20,993 nucleotides of DNA, taken from NCBI GenBank assembly GCA_036010965.1, contig DASCMO010000067.1, positions 1 through 20,993 on the forward strand, written 5' to 3'. The notes beneath the pieces were generated by a model. The model worked only from the letters and a program-made list of their open reading frames with translations, had not been told where the DNA came from and ran no database searches. The DNA is from GCA-2686265 sp036010965. Its GTDB lineage: Bacteria; Planctomycetota; UBA1135; GCA-002686595. Positions 1 to 7,967 of the stretch are shown here, piece after piece. Numbering within the stretch: the stretch's first letter is position 1; every line of letters starts with the position of its first letter. Position numbers and translations under genes: made by a program.

Positions 1-190
1 CGTCCGGCCCCGCGGGGACGATGACCCGCAGCTTCCCCATGGGCTTGATCTCCTCCATGAAGTAGTGCGGCTCCCACCACTGACGGCTCGAGGTGCCGAC
101 GAGGATCTGGAAGTAGATCGGGTTGACCCCGTCGCTCCCCCGGAAGCCCCCGGGGCCTCCGATCACGTAGATCTTGAAGAATCCGGCCAT
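1..190 (-). CDS. Hypothetical protein, N-terminal fragment (runs off left edge)
   Basis: An open frame starts at the ATG at 190-188 and continues without a stop to the left edge, giving 63 codons. A purine-rich Shine-Dalgarno-like stretch (AGGGAGAG) lies just upstream of the start and supports it. The peptide begins MAGFFKIYVIGGPGGFRGSD and continues with NPIYFQILVGTSSRQWW and a basic, Val-rich stretch. It has no signal peptide and no membrane segment, so it is probably cytoplasmic. I do not recognise the family. The glycine-rich GGPGG run near the N-terminus is not a convincing nucleotide-binding motif by itself. The gene is divergent from the aminotransferase at 320, with about 130 bases between the two starts. 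The start is fairly secure; the function is unknown. Confidence 0.6.
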   Translation of the reverse strand, partial: MAGFFKIYVIGGPGGFRGSDGVNPIYFQILVGTSSRQWWEPHYFMEEIKPMGKLRVIVPAGPD

Positions 191-319
191 CGCTCTCCCT
201 TCACGGCGTGGATCTGACTGGAGCATGGTACCCGACCGCGCGGAAAGGGCGAGGCGGGGTGTCGGGCTGGGGGACAGCCGCTAAGCTGCGCGGGACATCC
301 ACCCCAGCACTCCCCTCCA

Positions 320-1486
320 ATGATCCTGCGCCAGTTCCCGCCCATGGGGGTCTACGAGACCCTGTTCCGCTTCGCCGAGGCGACCGACGACTACATGGGG
401 GAGGTGGGGACCCACCCGTGGGCGCAGGGTTTTCCCATGACGAGCCAGGTCCCGGGAGGGCCCGAGCTGCCGGATGGGGTGCGGATCGGAGCAGACGATC
501 GCAAGTACCCCAAGGCCGACGGGCAGCCGCCCCTGCGGGAGGCCATCGCCGCCTACTACAACCGCTTCTACGACGCGCGGATCACGGCCGATAACGTGGC
601 CGTCTTCGCCGGCGGCCGGCCGGCGATTTTTGCCGTGCTGGCCTTCCTCGAGCCTGGAGTGGAGGTGGTCGTCGAGGAGACCGAGTACACGCCTTACTGG
701 GACCTCCTGAAGATCTTCGGGCGCGAGTTCTCGCTGATCAGAAGCGACGAGAGCAACGCCTTCCGCCCAGGCCCTGCTGACCACCCGGCGCGCGAGGGGA
801 TCATGCTGCTCAAGAGCAATCCCTGTAACCCGACGGGGATCATGACCGGCGGGGAGGATCTGGCGGCGCTCGTGCGGCACTACAGCGAGGACGGACGCGC
901 GGCGCTCTTCGACGAGGCCTACGAGTTCTTCTGCGACCCCGAACCCGAGAGTGCACTGGCACACATCGACGATATCGACGCGACGAATCTCTTCATCGTC
1001 GGCGCGGCCACCAAGGGACTACAGGTCCCGGGGATGCGCGTGGGCTGGGTCGTCGCCGCCAAGGACCACGTCGAACTGTTCCGCAACTACTCCTCCTTCG
1101 GCATGGGCGGCGTCTCCCGCGCCTCGCAACTCTACGTGACCGAGCTCCTCGAACTGGAGCGCGTGGCCCACGCCCGCTCGGCGATCGCGAGCTTCTACAC
1201 CAGCCAGCGCGAACGTTACGGCGAGGCCCTCGAACGCCTCGGCCTGCAGCTCTTCTCCGGCAACGGCGGCTTCTATCACTGGTGCAAGCTGCCAGACGGC
1301 CTCACCGGCGATGCCTTCAACGAGCGCCTGTTCAAGCACAAGGCTGGCATCCTCCCCGGACGCCTGTGCGACATGGCGCGGCGCGGCGACGAGGGGCCCC
1401 TGGGCCCCATGATGCGCTTCTCCTTCGGCCCCCTCGGCCCGGATTCGTTCGAGAGCGACATCGCCATCCTCGAGCAGTGCCTCTGA
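320..1486 (+). CDS. Pyridoxal-phosphate-dependent aminotransferase, class I/II
   Basis: The 388-residue product has the length and motifs of a fold-type I (class I/II) aminotransferase, a cytoplasmic enzyme that moves amino groups between amino acids and 2-oxo acids. Visible motifs are AGGRPAIF near 97-104 (cofactor phosphate region), SNPCNPTG at 166-173 with the conserved Asn, FDEAYE at 197-202 with the Asp that contacts the pyridine nitrogen, and ATKGLQVPGMRVGW at 230-243. In that last motif K232 is the expected Schiff-base lysine and R240 a phosphate ligand. R366 in MMRFSFG is a candidate for the substrate-carboxylate arginine. The substrate cannot be told from sequence. The ATG at 320 lacks a clear ribosome-binding site, and an in-frame ATG at 344 is an alternative. 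A decayed relative of its middle portion lies at 3685-3790. Confidence 0.93.
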   Translation: MILRQFPPMGVYETLFRFAEATDDYMGEVGTHPWAQGFPMTSQVPGGPELPDGVRIGADDRKYPKADGQPPLREAIAAYYNRFYDARITADNVAVFAGGRPAIFAVLAFLEPGVEVVVEETEYTPYWDLLKIFGREFSLIRSDESNAFRPGPADHPAREGIMLLKSNPCNPTGIMTGGEDLAALVRHYSEDGRAALFDEAYEFFCDPEPESALAHIDDIDATNLFIVGAATKGLQVPGMRVGWVVAAKDHVELFRNYSSFGMGGVSRASQLYVTELLELERVAHARSAIASFYTSQRERYGEALERLGLQLFSGNGGFYHWCKLPDGLTGDAFNERLFKHKAGILPGRLCDMARRGDEGPLGPMMRFSFGPLGPDSFESDIAILEQCL

Positions 1487-1573
1487 GCGCGGCGGAAGCG
1501 AAAGCCGGCGCCGCACGGTTTCCCTTGCAGGTCAGGTAAACCGCGGCCGACGCGGTCTCGGTCCGCTCCCCCT

Positions 1574-3517
1574 CTAGTCGACCAGGACCTCGACCTCGAG
1601 GGTTAATTTTGCCATCTCGGCCTGGACGCGGTCCCTCCAGGGGGCGCCGTCGGGGGCGAGGTCGTCCAGGCTGGCGGCGTCCGTGCCGACGCCCTCCTGG
1701 AAATATGCCAGGAGGACCGCCGCGTTGGTCAGGTTGGTGATGTCCTCGGAGGTCTTCACCGACCGGAGCAGGCCGAAGACGCCATCGCGGATCTCGTCCT
1801 TCGAGAGGGGGAGCAAGGAGGCGTCGAAGACTTTCTCGCCGTCGAGGGAAACGCTGCTGAGGACGCGGCCGAAGGCCTGGACCGTCGGGACGGCTTCCTC
1901 GGCGCTCGGCAGGTTCTCGTCGGGGCGGTAGGGCACGCCCGCGCTCAGGCTGCCGTCGAGGAGCGAGCGCACTAAGGGCGCCAACTCGCGGCCGACGACC
2001 TCGTTCCCGCGCTTGTTGAAGTGCATGTTGCGCAGGTGATAGAGGTGCCGCTCGCCGTCGGGGAGGGGCGCGACCGCGCGCAGGGCGGGGGTCATGTCGA
2101 GCATCGCGCGGCCATGGCTCCGGGCCCAGGCGAGGGCCTCGCGATTGGGCAGGTCTCGGTCCAGGCTCTTGCCGGTGCGGCGCAGGATTTCCTGCCAGAG
2201 CCGGTCCTCGATCTGGAACTCGTCGGGGAGCAGGACGAACACCAGGGGCACGTCGCCGGCCGCGCGCTCGAGGCGGATGAGCGACTTCAGGAACTCCGCG
2301 TGCCTGAGCCCCCAGGCCACCCGCTCGTGGTGCTCGCAGACTGCCGCGGCCGCCTGGGTCTCCACCAGCATGTAGATCTCCTCCCCGAGGCTCGGTTTCT
2401 CGAGGAGCGGATCGGCGAGCCAGGGCTGGTTCAGGGCCCGTTCGGCCGTCGAAGCCGCGCCGACGGTGTCGGCGATCTCTGCCTGGTCGAAGCTCTTGAG
2501 GCGGAAGGCGAGGACCGTGAGCAGGTAGCTGTCGGCGTCGAACCAGCGCGGCGCCGTCGGCGCCTTCGAGAGGGCGTCGATATCGTTGCCGAGGAAGATC
2601 TCGATCAGGATCAGGTCGGGATCGAGGGCGAGGGCCTCGGTCTCCAGCAGGTAGAGGTAGTCGCCGGGGCCGATGCCCGGGTAGCCCATGTTGTAGACCT
2701 CGACCCCGGGGAGCTCCTGTTCGCAGACGCTCGTGTAGTGGTGGGGGAGAGGGACCGTTCCGTAGCTGAACGAGTCGCCGATGCTGACGACGAGGGGGCC
2801 GGAGAGCTCGGAGCGCGGGACGAACTCCGTGTCGTAGTGGCCGCCGCTGTTCAGTGGAAAGCCGTAGAGGAAGCTCCCGGGTTGGCGCCGTCCGGCTCCG
2901 CGCTTGATCTCCGACGATGCCGACTCGGTGACCAGGATCGGGTGGGGCCACGCGATCCTGAGGCCGCGCACGCCGAGTTCTCCGGTGACCAGGAGCAGCG
3001 GTAGGCTGAGGGAGAGTCCCGCCAGGACACGACGCGCCCGCTCGGGCAGGAGACGCCGGAGTCTCGGGAGCAGCAGGGACCAGAGAGCGAAGGTCCCGTA
3101 GGCGAAGGCCACGGCGAACTCCGCGAGGACCGGGTGGCGGACGCGGAACGGGCCGGCGTGGGTCTCGGCGGTGGAGAGGCCGAAGGCGCAGACCGCTATG
3201 CAGACTGCAGCGCAGAAGACCAGCACCTGCAGGCGCAGGGCCGCGTCGGGGACCGGCACCGCCTCCTTGCGGCGGCGTACGAGAGCGACGAGGCACGCGA
3301 GGGCGGGGAGAGCGCAGGCTCCGACCGCCCCCATGAGCAGGGCAATGGCCAGTCCGGACCCCCAGTTCGTGGTGTCGCCGAGACGCAACTCGAGGAAGCG
3401 GTCCGCGACCACTCGCAAGTGGACGCGCTCGGCCATCCCGTTCCCGCAGGCGCGCAGGGCGAAGAGACCCCCCGCGAGGTGGATCAGGAAGAAAACGAGC
3501 TGCGTGAGTGTGCGCAT
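1574..3517 (-). CDS. Membrane protein with C-terminal SGNH/GDSL hydrolase domain
   Basis: The product is 647 residues when started at the ATG at 3517-3515. The frame stays open upstream only to a TTG at 3562, giving a hydrophilic lead that looks untranslated. About five hydrophobic helices fill the first 182 residues (roughly 3-22, 52-80, 96-115, 131-150 and 164-182). The rest is soluble with SGNH-hydrolase blocks: VVSIGDSFSYG with the presumed nucleophile S249, NMGYPGIGPG near 276-285, FLGNDID with N311, and MHFNKRGN with H499 as the catalytic His. Such domains are esterases or O-acyltransferases. Attached to a membrane anchor they often modify cell-surface polysaccharides, but no MBOAT partner is visible here. 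The C-terminal 130 residues are unassigned. The gene is convergent with the aminotransferase. Confidence 0.85.
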   Translation of the reverse strand: MRTLTQLVFFLIHLAGGLFALRACGNGMAERVHLRVVADRFLELRLGDTTNWGSGLAIALLMGAVGACALPALACLVALVRRRKEAVPVPDAALRLQVLVFCAAVCIAVCAFGLSTAETHAGPFRVRHPVLAEFAVAFAYGTFALWSLLLPRLRRLLPERARRVLAGLSLSLPLLLVTGELGVRGLRIAWPHPILVTESASSEIKRGAGRRQPGSFLYGFPLNSGGHYDTEFVPRSELSGPLVVSIGDSFSYGTVPLPHHYTSVCEQELPGVEVYNMGYPGIGPGDYLYLLETEALALDPDLILIEIFLGNDIDALSKAPTAPRWFDADSYLLTVLAFRLKSFDQAEIADTVGAASTAERALNQPWLADPLLEKPSLGEEIYMLVETQAAAAVCEHHERVAWGLRHAEFLKSLIRLERAAGDVPLVFVLLPDEFQIEDRLWQEILRRTGKSLDRDLPNREALAWARSHGRAMLDMTPALRAVAPLPDGERHLYHLRNMHFNKRGNEVVGRELAPLVRSLLDGSLSAGVPYRPDENLPSAEEAVPTVQAFGRVLSSVSLDGEKVFDASLLPLSKDEIRDGVFGLLRSVKTSEDITNLTNAAVLLAYFQEGVGTDAASLDDLAPDGAPWRDRVQAEMAKLTLEVEVLVD

Positions 3518-3684
3518 GGGTCCGTGCGGGGATGGGGCGGGAGTTGGGCCATGGTGTCCCAAATTATCGGGTCCGCGCCCGCGAGAACATCAGCTTGATG
3601 TGGGGATCCTACAAGAGCGCGCGGGAAGGCCGAGCCGGCGTACCACTGGGGGGGCTGCCATCCCTGCCGATCGCCACCACCGTT

Positions 3685-3790
3685 ACCCAGTGACTGCAGG
3701 TGCCGGGGATGGGCGGCGTCTCCCGTGCCTTGCAGTCCGCGAGCCGTGCCTCTGCGATCGTATCCGTCGCGTGAGCGAGAGGCGGCAGGC
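3685..3790 (+). pseudogene. Decayed aminotransferase fragment with internal deletions
   Basis: Bases 3685-3711 match 1010-1036 of the aminotransferase at 23 of 27 positions. The next 24 bases (3712-3735) match 1106-1129 at 21 of 24. The 69 bases between those gene segments are missing, and each side of the junction carries ATG preceded by a G-rich trinucleotide, as expected for deletion between short direct repeats. Translated in the original frame it reads LQVPGMGGVSRALQ. The codon for the catalytic lysine (AAG) is CAG here and the following Gly codon is TGA, so it cannot be functional. Downstream in the same frame RASAIVS resembles RSAIAS of the intact gene (1172-1192), then a stop follows. 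The 3' limit is approximate. It lies in the gap between two minus-strand genes. Confidence 0.6.
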
Positions 3791-3801
3791 GCTGCCTCGG
3801 C

Positions 3802-6800
3802 TCAGTCCCCCGCGTCCCGGCCGAACACGAACCGCTGGTAGAAGAGCGACACCAGGATCAGGCACAGGGCCAGGCCGAGGAATGATCCCACGCGCTGCAG
3901 GCCCTCAAGGTTGGCGAGGTCGACGAGGAAGACCTTCGAGATCGTGGCGAGCAGGAAGGCCAGCGACACCCAGCGCAGGGCGACGATGCCGCGGCGTGTG
4001 CCCAGGGCGAGCAAGGTGAACGAGTAGAGGGCCCAGGCCAGCGATAGCGCAAGGTCGCGGTTGAGGTTGGTGCCCTCTATCACGAGGTGCTCGCCCTCGC
4101 CGTAGCGGTTGACCACCAGGACGTTCACCCAGATGAAGGGCACCAGGCAGGCGAGAGCGCCGACGACCCCGCGCAGGAAGGCGCGCGGACGCCAGAGGCC
4201 GCCCTCGACCGTGAGCCATTCTTGCAGGCCGGTGACGGCCTTCGCAATGACACCGCTCCTCCCCCGACCTTCCCCAGAACCATCCGGCCTTGCGATCGGA
4301 GCGGCGCTGAAGCGAAGGACGGCCAGCAGGGCGGCGAAGACCAGGCCGTAGGCGTAGGTGAAGCCGTTCAATAGCAGGGCCTCTTGAGGCTCGAACGCAT
4401 CGGGCACCGAGAACGGCCTGATGTCGGACTCGGTGACACCGATGAGCCGCAGAGGAAGGCACCAGGGGGCCGCCGCGATGGTTACCGCCACCATGGCTGC
4501 CAGGCTCCACAGAGGGCTGGACCGGCGCTGTGCGAGCCACGCCCACAGACCCGCTCCCAGGGCGAGGCCGATCCAGCCCCACATGCCACTGACTCCGCCC
4601 AGTTGGCGAGAGTCGACCTGGAGTGGCAGGGCGAGGGCGCACAGGAGGCAGGCGACCATGATGTAGGCCGTTCGCGCACTTCGCACGCCGTCGGGCTTGT
4701 GATCGCCGCGCAGGCAGAGCGCGGCCAGCCCCGCGGGCAGGGCCAGGATCAGAGGCACGATGCCGATCCACCGGTCTCCCCAGGCATGCTCGAAGAGCTG
4801 CACCCAGCGGTCGAGGGCGAAGTCGCCGAACCCCATGAAGACTGAAGTTGCGGCGACGAGGCCCATGAGAGAGGTGCGGGCGAGCTGCCCGCGAAACAAC
4901 ACCGGGGCGAGGGTCGTGGCGGCCGTGCCCGCGAGTAACCAGGGGAGCACCTCGGGTATGGTCCAGCCGAGTCTGAAGATGTCGCCACCTCCCGCGAACG
5001 CGTAGAGCGTCGTGCCGGTAAACAGGACCACCACTGCGGTCGGGATCGAGCTCCCACACCTCGCAGCGGCAGCAGCGCCGACACATATCGCCAGTAACAA
5101 CGGCACGTGGTGCTGAAGCAGGCTCGCTCCTTCCCAGGGCCGATCTTGATCCAGCATGGGGAGCACGGCGCAGCAAACGGCGGCCAGAGCGAGGGCGCGC
5201 GGCGCTGGGTGGGCGCGCCAGACCACGGCGAGCAGCAACAGCGCGCCCGCAGTCAGGGGCGCGATGAACAGCGAGAGCAGGTCCGTTCCTACCAGGGACT
5301 CGACTGCATCGGATACGAGGGCGGCTTCTGCCAGGGAGCCGTTGAGGACCGCGAAGTTGATCCCGGCCGCGAGGCCGGCGAGGACCGGGAGAGCAGGCAG
5401 GGCGGCGCGGGCACAGACTGCGAACGCCAGGTGGATGCCGATCCCGAGACAGATCGGCCAGAAGGGGAGGACCTTGCCCGCCGTGGCGTAGGCGGGGACC
5501 ATGGCCCAGCCTACGACCCAGGTGACGGCAAAGAGGACCAGCAGCGAGTAGGCGGCCGAGGGATGGAGGTCCTTCGGTCGCGCGCGCCGTGGCCAGGCGT
5601 CGAAGACTGCCAGGCACAGGGCGGTTGCCCCCGTCAGCAGGGCGAAGTCCACCAGGGAGTCGGAGGCAAGATCGGAAGACAGGACCCAGGTCGCGCTCAG
5701 AGCAGCGGCGCCGGCGGCGGCGGCGATCGGCAGCGCGGCCAGCTCCATTCGGCGGCCCACGAAGGTCGCGGCGCAGGCCAGCAGGGCGGCGACGGCGGCC
5801 ACCATCCAGAAGTCCTCGCCCAGCTCCACGAGGGTGGCGTAGTGCAGGGCGATGCCGAAGGGGATCATCACGCCGGCGATGCGTCCCAGGAGCCAGCGCA
5901 CCCGGAAGGGGCTGTCCTCGTTCCCGCCAAAAGCGACGAAGAGCAGGCCGAAGACACCGCAGGCGGCCAGGCCCGCGGCCGCCTCCTCGGTGTGGCCGTC
6001 GAGCAGCCAGAGGATCTGGATGCCCGTCGTGCCGAACAGCCCGAGCAGTCCCAGCCACGGCCAGTCCTGCCTTCGGCCCATTGCCAGCAGGGCCAGGTCG
6101 AGTACCAGGACGTAGCCGAAGAGGCTGACCGCGCTCGCGTCGGAGGTGGAGAGCAACAGGGGTGTCGCGAAACCCCCGACCAGGCCGAAGACGGCGATCA
6201 GCTGGGCCGAGTGCCGCAGGGCGAGGCCGCAGCAGGCGACGGTCGTCACGACCATCCAGCCGAACCCCGCCCAGAAAGGGAGCATCTCGAAGAGGCGGAA
6301 GCCCGCCCAGGCCGCCGCGTAGTGCACGGCCGCGCCGCTGCCCGCCAGGACATTGGCCACGATCCCATAACCGCGCGCGCGCAGAGGCCCCTGGAAGAAG
6401 AGGCACAGTGTGCCGACGACCGCGCCGGTCAAAACGCGCATGCGCGCGTCGAACCATCCCTCCTGGACCGCGTACTGGTAGAAGAACAGCGCGGCGATCA
6501 CCAGCGCCACTCCGCCCAGGATGGCGGCGCCCCGGACCCCGAGCAGTCGCTCCCACTCAATCCTGCGCCGCGGCGCTGGATTGGGTTGCGATGCCGGCGC
6601 GGGGTCCGCGCCTTGCGGTGTCGCGGCCTCCTCGAGGGGAGGGGAGCTGCTGACTTCGGCTGCTGCACTGCGCGGGGGCCACTCCTCGCGGGCCGCGTCG
6701 GTCTCGATGGATGCCACCTCGTCCGCTGCGGACGGCTGCGAGGGAGGTGTCGCGAGGCGCACACCATCACCTTCCTCCAGCGCCTTCACCCGGCGCGTGA

Positions 6801-6900
6801 GCGCCTTGATGTGAGCCAGGGCGATGGCCCCCAGGATCACCCCACCCAGGACCGCTCCCAGGGAGAGGAGCGAGATCAGAAAAAGGCTGAACTCCATCAT
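3802..6900 (-). CDS. DUF2339 family large multi-pass membrane protein
   Basis: The product is 1032 residues. It starts with a membrane helix (about 4-30), a short charged stretch that could form a coiled coil (31-43) and a Pro/Ala/Glu-rich linker to about 110. A very long hydrophobic region with many predicted transmembrane helices runs to the C-terminus. The start of that region, WERLLGVRGAAILGG followed by VALVIAALFFYQYAVQEGWF, and the repeated pattern of paired helices with small loops match the DUF2339 family of predicted inner-membrane proteins, whose function is not established. The frame extends upstream to an ATG at 6960. I prefer the ATG at 6900 because the membrane helix begins there and GGTGA sits seven bases upstream. 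Another ATG follows immediately at 6897. Low-complexity GC-rich coding produces long antisense ORFs across this gene. Confidence 0.9.
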   Translation of the reverse strand: MMEFSLFLISLLSLGAVLGGVILGAIALAHIKALTRRVKALEEGDGVRLATPPSQPSAADEVASIETDAAREEWPPRSAAAEVSSSPPLEEAATPQGADPAPASQPNPAPRRRIEWERLLGVRGAAILGGVALVIAALFFYQYAVQEGWFDARMRVLTGAVVGTLCLFFQGPLRARGYGIVANVLAGSGAAVHYAAAWAGFRLFEMLPFWAGFGWMVVTTVACCGLALRHSAQLIAVFGLVGGFATPLLLSTSDASAVSLFGYVLVLDLALLAMGRRQDWPWLGLLGLFGTTGIQILWLLDGHTEEAAAGLAACGVFGLLFVAFGGNEDSPFRVRWLLGRIAGVMIPFGIALHYATLVELGEDFWMVAAVAALLACAATFVGRRMELAALPIAAAAGAAALSATWVLSSDLASDSLVDFALLTGATALCLAVFDAWPRRARPKDLHPSAAYSLLVLFAVTWVVGWAMVPAYATAGKVLPFWPICLGIGIHLAFAVCARAALPALPVLAGLAAGINFAVLNGSLAEAALVSDAVESLVGTDLLSLFIAPLTAGALLLLAVVWRAHPAPRALALAAVCCAVLPMLDQDRPWEGASLLQHHVPLLLAICVGAAAAARCGSSIPTAVVVLFTGTTLYAFAGGGDIFRLGWTIPEVLPWLLAGTAATTLAPVLFRGQLARTSLMGLVAATSVFMGFGDFALDRWVQLFEHAWGDRWIGIVPLILALPAGLAALCLRGDHKPDGVRSARTAYIMVACLLCALALPLQVDSRQLGGVSGMWGWIGLALGAGLWAWLAQRRSSPLWSLAAMVAVTIAAAPWCLPLRLIGVTESDIRPFSVPDAFEPQEALLLNGFTYAYGLVFAALLAVLRFSAAPIARPDGSGEGRGRSGVIAKAVTGLQEWLTVEGGLWRPRAFLRGVVGALACLVPFIWVNVLVVNRYGEGEHLVIEGTNLNRDLALSLAWALYSFTLLALGTRRGIVALRWVSLAFLLATISKVFLVDLANLEGLQRVGSFLGLALCLILVSLFYQRFVFGRDAGD

Positions 6901-7053
6901 GTAACTGTCACCCGCGCATACGCCTACGCAGCCCGCTGCACACCTTCTAGCATCCACCATGTCCAGCGCCGATCAAGGGTCGCAGAATCGGGCGCGGGGG
7001 CGATGTGAAGGAGGTGGGGTCGGGAATGCCTAAAGGGCCTGTCGGGGCGCGTC

Positions 7054-7071
7054 GATCATGTCTCCATGATC
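7054..7071 (+). promoter_or_regulatory. Perfect hairpin enclosing the start codon of the next gene
   Basis: GATCATG at 7054-7060 and CATGATC at 7065-7071 are perfect reverse complements separated by TCTC. The ATG at 7066-7068 that starts the winged-helix-like gene is inside the right arm. In RNA this would be a 7-bp stem with a 4-base loop that masks the start codon. As DNA it could be an operator for the gene's own product. A second ATG at 7058 opens a three-codon frame whose TGA overlaps the gene's ATG. The repeat is seen directly; the regulatory role is inference. Confidence 0.4.
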
Positions 7072-7410
7072 CAGAACAGGAAGCTCCAGGCCGCCCGTGA
7101 CCGTCGGGACGCGGGGAAACGGCCGTTCCCGGGGGACAACCTGCTCCTCCTCGCCGCCAGGGAGCGTTTCAACCCGCTCCGCGTGCCGCCGTCAGTCGAG
7201 CCTAAATCGGGCTCCAGGCAAGAGCGGGTGCTCAACGCCCTGCGCTGCCATGATTCGATGACGCTCGAGGAGCTGGTGGACGCCACCGGCTCGAAGCCGC
7301 ACCAGGTGAACGGCGCCATCGACGCCCTGCGCAAGAAGGCGCACTACATCCGTCGCGTCGACGGCTGCACCTTCATGTTGCGCCGCCTCGATCGCTGCGC
7401 GACCGTCTAA
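7066..7410 (+). CDS. Small winged-helix-like (DUF3489-like) protein
   Basis: The product is 114 residues. The basic N-terminal half (about 1-50) has no clear fold. Residues 51-108 resemble a winged helix: SRQERVLNALRCHDSMTLEE, then LVDATGSKPHQVNGAIDALR as a helix-turn-helix with a plausible recognition helix, then KKAHYIRRVDGCTFML as a beta-hairpin wing. The ATG...PH.V..AI..L.KK pattern recalls DUF3489-type domains, which are presumed DNA-binding and often occur near mobile or phage genes. No such genes are seen here. There is no Shine-Dalgarno sequence and the start codon sits in a perfect inverted repeat (7054-7071), which could let the protein or RNA structure control expression. It is divergent from the DUF2339 gene. 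The gene call is fairly good; the function is tentative. Confidence 0.7.
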   Translation: MIQNRKLQAARDRRDAGKRPFPGDNLLLLAARERFNPLRVPPSVEPKSGSRQERVLNALRCHDSMTLEELVDATGSKPHQVNGAIDALRKKAHYIRRVDGCTFMLRRLDRCATV

Positions 7411-7429
7411 TCCGGCGCGGAGGCGCGGT

Positions 7430-7912
7430 TCAGAGCACGAGTGTGCGCTCGTGCTCGGTGATGTGCGTGCGCGGCGCGGGTAGCGTCGCCGTCGCGCCGG
7501 TGCGCTCGAAACCGAGGCGCCGGTAGAGGGCGATGGCCGCGGCGTTCTCGTCCGCCACCTCGAGGACGACCCGGCGAAAACCCTCCGTGCGCGCCCAGTC
7601 GATGACGGTCTCCACGAGCCGATCGGCCGCTCCCGTCCCGCGCCAGTCCGGCGCGACCCACATCCCGAAGAGCCCTGCGGCCTCGGGCCGCCCTCTGAAC
7701 GGAGCGGCGGTGACCATCCCGACAGCCTCGCCTTCCACGTGGGCAAGGAAGGTCGCCGCGGTGACGAGGCGCTCGCGCCAGGCATCGGGCTCCAGCCCCT
7801 CCTCCTGCGCGAGGGTGCTGGCGAAGGCGTCGGGTGAGTCCGCCAGGGCCTGCAGGCGTAAGGCCCTGACCCGCTCCCAGTCGCCGGAGGCCGCACGCTC
7901 GAGCTCGATCAT
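7430..7912 (-). CDS. GNAT family N-acetyltransferase
   Basis: The product is 160 residues from the ATG at 7912-7910, the usual length for a single-domain GNAT enzyme that transfers an acetyl group from acetyl-CoA to an amine. Motif A is visible as VAPDWRGTGAADRLV at 86-100, with the pyrophosphate-binding R/G-x-G-A loop. The C-terminal ENAAAIALYRRLGFERTG at 122-139 is the typical NxxAxxLYxxxGF motif. The N-terminal segment (RALRLQALADSPDAFAST, 17-33) matches a common subgroup of bacterial acetyltransferases. The substrate is unknown. The frame stays open to 8011, but that start would run into the divergent gene at 7968 and adds sequence outside the family. It is cytoplasmic. Confidence 0.9.
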   Translation of the reverse strand: MIELERAASGDWERVRALRLQALADSPDAFASTLAQEEGLEPDAWRERLVTAATFLAHVEGEAVGMVTAAPFRGRPEAAGLFGMWVAPDWRGTGAADRLVETVIDWARTEGFRRVVLEVADENAAAIALYRRLGFERTGATATLPAPRTHITEHERTLVL

Positions 7913-7920
7913 GAGAGCAT

Positions 7921-7958
7921 GGTAGCGAGGGGGGGATCCGCGGAGGAAGGTCGCTACC
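7921..7958. promoter_or_regulatory. 8-bp inverted repeat in a divergent intergenic region
   Basis: GGTAGCGA at 7921-7928 and TCGCTACC at 7951-7958 are perfect reverse complements separated by 22 bases. They lie in the 55-base gap between the divergent GNAT gene (start 7912) and the DUF805/SRPBCC gene (start 7968). The placement suits an operator or shared promoter element, but 8-bp repeats arise by chance in GC-rich DNA. I found no convincing -10/-35 pair next to it. Confidence 0.25.
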
Positions 7959-7967
7959 CTTAGCAGC

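Noticed and set aside
1487..1573. GC-rich stem between the convergent aminotransferase and SGNH genes as a terminator
   Set aside because: A GCGGCG/CGCCGC pairing is possible, but there is no T-tract and such stems are common at this base composition.
1332..3296. A 654-codon minus-strand frame overlapping the SGNH gene in another phase
   Set aside because: Arg/Pro-rich out-of-phase reading of the SGNH gene; no start signal or domain.
5107..7008. A 633-codon plus-strand open frame across the DUF2339 gene
   Set aside because: It is antisense to a clear membrane protein, has a biased Gly/Arg/Glu/Gln composition and no domain; a shadow of high-GC coding.
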